In this document: in pieces, positions 60,288-64,000 of the stretch
Position numbering within the stretch: position 1 is the first letter of the stretch
Layout of the letters: each line of letters begins with the position of its first letter
NCBI RefSeq assembly: GCF_000772105.1
Contig: NZ_CP009354.1
Span: 1,674,001-1,738,000 of the forward strand
Direction: 5' to 3'
Source: Vibrio tubiashii ATCC 19109
Lineage (GTDB): Bacteria > Pseudomonadota > Gammaproteobacteria > Enterobacterales > Vibrionaceae
DNA: 64,000 nt
Notes under the pieces: model-generated
What the model saw: only the letters and a program-made list of their open reading frames with translations
What the model was told of the DNA's origin: nothing
Databases searched by the model: none
Position numbers and translations under genes: made by a program

Positions 60288-61681
60288 ACAGTGTGAACCA
60301 AGCTAGTGCTAACAGAGCTGCGCCAATCTTGTTCATGACATTGCTTAGCTTTGGATTAGCAATGCTATGGTACGTGGTGCCTCACCCTGCGATTGTGTTG
60401 GTCTTATGTTTTGTTCCCTTAGGTGCTCTGTTTGTACTCAATCAAACATTTTGGCTTGTTAGCTTATTCGTTTTGTTTTCTTTCTTTCGCATTCATGAAG
60501 CTATTCCAGCACTTTACTCGCTCAAGATCCCGCTATTGCTCTCGTTGGGCGCTCTTTCTGCGCTCATGTGGCATACATTGGTAAGCCGACAATTACAAAC
60601 ATTCTGGCACCCAAGTATGACGTGGTTAGCCCTGTTTTGGGGGCTAGTGGTTATTGGCGTTGTACTCTCATCAAATCCAGGTATCGCCATTACCTACTTT
60701 AAGAATATCTACTGGAAAATCATTGTCATGACACTGGCAATCGCCTGGTTAGTTAATACGGAAGACGCCGTTCGAAAAATAGCGACGCTAATTATTTTGG
60801 CTGGCGGGCTCATTGCCGTCGTTGCTTTATATAATTCGTCAGCAGGCATCGGATTGGTGGAAGGCACTCGGGTTACCATAGGTCGCCAACTTGGATCTGT
60901 TCTTGGTGACCCAAATGATTTGTCGCTCGTGTTGATGTTCCCTCTCGCGTTCGCCATTAGCTTCGCAACGACTAAAGGAATTGGCGTTTCACGCATTCTA
61001 GGAATCGTAGGGCTTGTTCTCGCAATGGCTGCTGTCATCGCGACTCAAAGTCGTGGCGGGCTATTAGGCTCAGTCGCCGTATTTGGTATTTTCGGTCTGC
61101 GACTCATCCGCTCAAAATCACTACTCATTTTCATCGGAGTCATTTGTTTAGCGGTTTTATTTGCGGTCGCTGGTATTTCAGATCGACAATCCGGTGGCGC
61201 TGCAGAAGAAGGTATCGATGCATCCGCAATGGGTCGTCTGTATGCGTGGGAAGCAGCATTCAAGATGGCACTGGATAATCCCTTCAGTGGTGTTGGTCTT
61301 AATAACTTCTATTCAAATTACTACTACTACAGCTCTCATTGGGACGGGCTCAACCACGCTGTACACAGTACATGGTTTGGTGTTCTGGCAGAGATGGGCT
61401 TCCTTGGCCTGATCGTCTTCATCGGTATCATCATTTCATTGATTAAAACCAGTAGGCAAACACTTTCAATTCTGGCTGAGTTAAAGGACTCTGTATCTCC
61501 GTATCTGACCGCCACGGCGCTTGCCGTCTATGCTGGCGTAATAGGTACTGTTGTCTCTGGTACCTTCCTTACTCAAGGCTTTACCTGGCCAATTTACATA
61601 CTTGCTGCGCTATGTATTGCCATCTCTCGAATTACTCAAAAACGTTCTCAATTTGAGAATCTTAACAAGACGAAAGAATGA
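60284..61681 (+). CDS. sypL: SypL, O-antigen ligase/polymerase-like membrane protein
   Basis: 465 residues with 10-12 membrane segments. The Wzy_C/O-antigen ligase signature is present: the loop RLYAWEAAFKMALDNPFSGVGLNNFYSNYYYYSS with NPFxGVGxNNF, and HAVHSTWFGVLAEMGFLGLIVFIGIII after it, as well as LGDPNDLSLVLMFPLAFA. It polymerises or joins the sugar unit on the periplasmic side. Confidence 0.9.
   Translation: MNSVNQASANRAAPILFMTLLSFGLAMLWYVVPHPAIVLVLCFVPLGALFVLNQTFWLVSLFVLFSFFRIHEAIPALYSLKIPLLLSLGALSALMWHTLVSRQLQTFWHPSMTWLALFWGLVVIGVVLSSNPGIAITYFKNIYWKIIVMTLAIAWLVNTEDAVRKIATLIILAGGLIAVVALYNSSAGIGLVEGTRVTIGRQLGSVLGDPNDLSLVLMFPLAFAISFATTKGIGVSRILGIVGLVLAMAAVIATQSRGGLLGSVAVFGIFGLRLIRSKSLLIFIGVICLAVLFAVAGISDRQSGGAAEEGIDASAMGRLYAWEAAFKMALDNPFSGVGLNNFYSNYYYYSSHWDGLNHAVHSTWFGVLAEMGFLGLIVFIGIIISLIKTSRQTLSILAELKDSVSPYLTATALAVYAGVIGTVVSGTFLTQGFTWPIYILAALCIAISRITQKRSQFENLNKTKE
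61645..61660 (+). promoter_or_regulatory. SypG-binding element upstream of sypM
   Basis: TTCTCA-ATT-TGAGAAT fits the SBE consensus in full. It lies inside the 3' end of sypL, 60 bases upstream of a TGGCAC box. Confidence 0.75.
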
Positions 61682-61718
61682 CTAGACTTATCTCATTGTT
61701 TTTACTTAATTTATATTT

Positions 61719-61734
61719 TGGCACGTTACGTGAA
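61719..61734 (+). promoter_or_regulatory. possible sigma-54 promoter of sypM
   Basis: TGGCACGTTACGTGAA has a perfect -24 element but GA instead of GC at -12, so strength is doubtful; it is 40 bases before sypM. Confidence 0.5.
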
Positions 61735-61771
61735 ATAGTCTCTGCATAATTCAAATGTAAGGGACGCAATC

Positions 61772-62518
61772 ATGTTGGCTCAGCAATTAAACCACTTCAA
61801 AGTTTGGCTACAACACAATGAGAATCCTGCGTATCGCAAATTGTTTCTCATTTTGAAAGCAATTCGCGCATGCGATATTCCAACTCCCAAACTATTTAAC
61901 AAGTTCGTTGGTCTACTCTACTCTGCATTTAGCTCTCTATGGGGAAACCTTTTACGCGTTTCAGTACACACTCCCGCCTTTAAAGGGCGACTATCAAAAT
62001 ACGGCAGAGGACTTTACCTGTTTGGTGGTGTGCCTTTTGTCTCTGGTCCCTTAACTATCTCCTTAGGCGATGATTGTCGTATTTCAGGACAAACTACTTT
62101 TAGTGCTCGACCTCAATCTGACAATCCTCAGCTCATTGTTGGTAGCAACGTTGATATTGGATGGCAAAGCACATTCGCAATTGGCCATAAAATCGTGATT
62201 GGTGACAATGTTCGTATTGCTGGTCGAGCTTTTCTCTTCGGCTATTCGGGTCACTCTTTAGATGCGGCTATGCGGGCAAAAGGTTTTGGAGATCTAGATT
62301 GCGACGTCGGCGATATCATCCTCGAAAACGACGTATGGCTTGGTACAAACGTGACGGTTTGCCCAAATGTCACTATTGGTGAAGGCACTATCGTTGGCAC
62401 CGGAAGTGTTGTTACCAAGGATCTCCCTCCCTATGTGGTAGTAGCAGGCAATCCAGCAAGAGTAATTCGTTCACTTGCTGACTCTTCAACTAGTAATGAG
62501 GAAAGTCGTCATGCGTGA
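61772..62518 (+). CDS. sypM: SypM, left-handed beta-helix acetyltransferase
   Basis: 248 residues: a helical N-terminal third, then hexapeptide repeats (ISLGDDCRISGQTTF, LIVGSNVDIGWQSTFAIGHKIVIGDNVRIAG) and the catalytic and end motifs ILENDVWLGTNVTVCPNVTIGEGTIVGTGSVVTKDLPPYVVVAGNPARVIR. Acetylates a sugar of the polysaccharide using acetyl-CoA. Overlaps sypN by 8 bases. Confidence 0.92.
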   Translation: MLAQQLNHFKVWLQHNENPAYRKLFLILKAIRACDIPTPKLFNKFVGLLYSAFSSLWGNLLRVSVHTPAFKGRLSKYGRGLYLFGGVPFVSGPLTISLGDDCRISGQTTFSARPQSDNPQLIVGSNVDIGWQSTFAIGHKIVIGDNVRIAGRAFLFGYSGHSLDAAMRAKGFGDLDCDVGDIILENDVWLGTNVTVCPNVTIGEGTIVGTGSVVTKDLPPYVVVAGNPARVIRSLADSSTSNEESRHA

Positions 62519-63626
62519 TCTTATTGTTTTCGGTGAAGACTTCGGCGGTTTGCCATCAAGTACTCAACACCTAGTAATTCGTTTGGCTAAGCAGCGTAAA
62601 GTGCTGTGGGTAAATTCGATTGGCCTGCGTCAGCCTAAACTGACGATGCACGATTTCAAGCGAGCAGCGAACAAGCTATTAGGTAAAAGTAAGGGGGGCT
62701 TTAGTCGCCATAACGAACAACCGTCGAATATCAGTGTCGTTAACCTAAAAACGATTCCAGCACCTCGTTCTTGGTTCGCGCGTCAAATAGCTAAAACGAT
62801 GATTTGCTCTCAGTTGAAACCCGTGATTAAAAAGCTTGGCTTAAACAAGCCCATCTTATGGAGTTCACTCCCTACCACCGCTGATCTGTGTGGAACACTG
62901 GATGAATCTGCCATTGTTTATTATTGTGGCGATGATTTTTCATCTCTTGCAGGTGTTGACCACGACGTAGTGGCAACGCACGAAAGTAAACTTGTCGAAC
63001 ATGCAGATTTAATTCTCGCGGCGAGTGCAAAACTACTGACTAAATTTCCTCAGTCTAAAACACATTATCTACCTCATGGGGTCGATACGCATCTGTTCAG
63101 CACTCCAGTGAGTCGTGCCATCGACTTACCTTCAGCAGAAAATAAAATTGCTGGTTTCTATGGCAGTTTGTCTAACTGGTTAGATTATGAACTTATTGAT
63201 CAAGTGTGCTTAGCCAATCCAACTTGGCAGTTCGTGTTTATCGGTCCATTGGAACTGCCGTCTAATCCTTTGCCAAAATTGCCGAATGTACACTACCTTG
63301 GCCCAAAACCTCATACTGAACTGCCAGGTTACAGCCAACATTGGGATGTTAGCCTATTGCCATTTAGATCTAATGGGCAAATCGCCTCATGCAGCCCGTT
63401 AAAACTGCTTGAGTACCTAGCAGCAGGAAGCTCGGTTATTGCGACGCCCTTCCCTGCACTTTCTCCATATAGAGAGCAAGTCAACGTAGTGACTAACGCT
63501 CAGCAGTTTACTGACGCCTTAAATGGCCTAGATTTAGATTCAAGCATTGGTGAGCAGCAATCTGTTGCATCGGAAAGCTGGGATGCTCGTACAGTTAAGC
63601 TTAATAGTATGTTGGAGTCATTATGA
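62511..63626 (+). CDS. sypN: SypN, glycosyltransferase
   Basis: 371 residues. MRDLIVFGEDFGGLPSSTQHLVIRLAKQRKVLWVNSIGLRQPK is the typical start; YYCGDDFSSLAGVDHD, YLPHGVDTHLFS, IAGFYGSLSNWLDYELI, FIGPL, VHYLGPKPHTELPGYSQHWDVSLLPFRSN and LKLLEYLAAGSSVIATPF (E-x-L-A-A-G) follow, a GT-B enzyme of the TuaH/GT4-like branch. The ATG with GAGGAAAG 6 bases upstream is used. Confidence 0.9.
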   Translation: MRDLIVFGEDFGGLPSSTQHLVIRLAKQRKVLWVNSIGLRQPKLTMHDFKRAANKLLGKSKGGFSRHNEQPSNISVVNLKTIPAPRSWFARQIAKTMICSQLKPVIKKLGLNKPILWSSLPTTADLCGTLDESAIVYYCGDDFSSLAGVDHDVVATHESKLVEHADLILAASAKLLTKFPQSKTHYLPHGVDTHLFSTPVSRAIDLPSAENKIAGFYGSLSNWLDYELIDQVCLANPTWQFVFIGPLELPSNPLPKLPNVHYLGPKPHTELPGYSQHWDVSLLPFRSNGQIASCSPLKLLEYLAAGSSVIATPFPALSPYREQVNVVTNAQQFTDALNGLDLDSSIGEQQSVASESWDARTVKLNSMLESL

Positions 63627-64000
63627 ATGAGCTAAAAATGAGGTTCATCGTCATACTCAACTCAGCATGGCGACAGCGCTACGTAATCGTAGTACCTATT
63701 CTCATCCTTCCTTTTGTTGGCTACTTCATTGGAAAAGTCGCACCAACAAATTACGTGTCGCATACTTCTATGCTGATACAGGAAACGGCGAAGATGAACC
63801 CTTTCCTAGAGGATATCGCCGTATCAACGATGCTAAAAGAGCGGCTCAATGCGCTCAGCACCTTGCTTAAAAGTCGTCACGTATTGACGGCTGTCGCGAA
63901 AGAGCATGGTTTGATCGATGACTCGATGGCTCCTGCAGAGCGTGATTACATTATAAGTAAACTTTCAAGCAGCCTTACTGTGACTCAACCAGGTAAGGAT
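63623..64000 (+). CDS. sypO: SypO, Wzz-type chain-length protein (cut by window end)
   Basis: First 126 residues only. MNELKMRFIVILNSAWRQRYVIVVPILILPFVGYFIGKVAP is the first membrane segment, followed by YVSHTSMLIQETAKMNPFLEDIAVSTMLKERLNALSTLLKSRHVLTAVAKEHGL, which is the Wzz/GumC-type coiled-coil periplasmic domain. It would regulate chain length and couple to SypD and SypC. Overlaps sypN by 4 bases. Confidence 0.9.
   Translation, partial: MNELKMRFIVILNSAWRQRYVIVVPILILPFVGYFIGKVAPTNYVSHTSMLIQETAKMNPFLEDIAVSTMLKERLNALSTLLKSRHVLTAVAKEHGLIDDSMAPAERDYIISKLSSSLTVTQPGKD

Overview
The window is Vibrio chromosomal DNA. Three things point to this: a long array of gene cassettes separated by attC sites of the Vibrio superintegron type, a neighbourhood with Vibrio-typical genes (norM next to ribE, a periplasmic ATP-dependent DNA ligase, a MobB-MoeA fusion, DUF2960 and DUF3802 proteins), and a complete-looking start of the syp symbiosis/biofilm polysaccharide locus. 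The species cannot be fixed from sequence reading alone; a non-cholerae Vibrio is most likely.

Region 1 (1-24,593) is part of a sedentary chromosomal integron. Every convincing cassette gene lies on the minus strand, and each is followed on its low-coordinate side by an attC site of about 120 bp that reads TAACGCC...TTTGTTA on the plus strand. The attI side is therefore to the right. Intact attC sites dominate from about 9.3 kb onward. From 1 to about 7.1 kb the sites are decayed or truncated, as expected for the old distal part of an array. The cassettes encode acetyltransferases, VOC-fold enzymes including a FosA-type fosfomycin thiol transferase, small dehydrogenases, many small membrane proteins, and several candidates for phage defence: a PD-(D/E)XK-like protein, a protein with a PutAbiC-like membrane N-terminus, and a SieB-like membrane protein. 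At least eight cassettes have no convincing minus-strand gene. Three of these form a tandem family and two others are diverged duplicates. Two insertion sequences interrupt the array: an IS110-family element inserted inside an attC, with a structured leader that looks like a bridge RNA programmed for that attC, and an IS3-family element. At the right end the array stops at a lone GTTAGGT core with no integrase gene beside it.

Region 2 (24.6-46.3 kb) is core chromosome: the ABC-F protein YbiT; a DctB/DctD-like two-component pair divergent from a tungstate transporter operon (tupABC) that continues into mobA and a mobB-moeA fusion, with a sigma-54 promoter; N-acetylglucosamine kinase; a DTW-domain tRNA-modifying enzyme; a membrane fatty-acid/sterol hydroxylase; a chemoreceptor; an NlpC/P60 lipoprotein; a fructosamine-kinase family protein; riboflavin synthase; the NorM multidrug pump; and an exported DNA ligase.

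Region 3 (46.5-64.0 kb, cut by the window end) is the syp locus: sypA, B, C, D, then a periplasmic phosphonate-binding-like gene in the place where Vibrio fischeri has sypE, then sypF, G, H, I, J, K, L, M, N and the start of sypO. Sigma-54 promoters precede sypA and sypI, and sites matching the SypG-binding element lie upstream of sypA, sypI and sypM. This suggests that the hybrid kinase SypF and the sigma-54 activator SypG control the whole polysaccharide operon.
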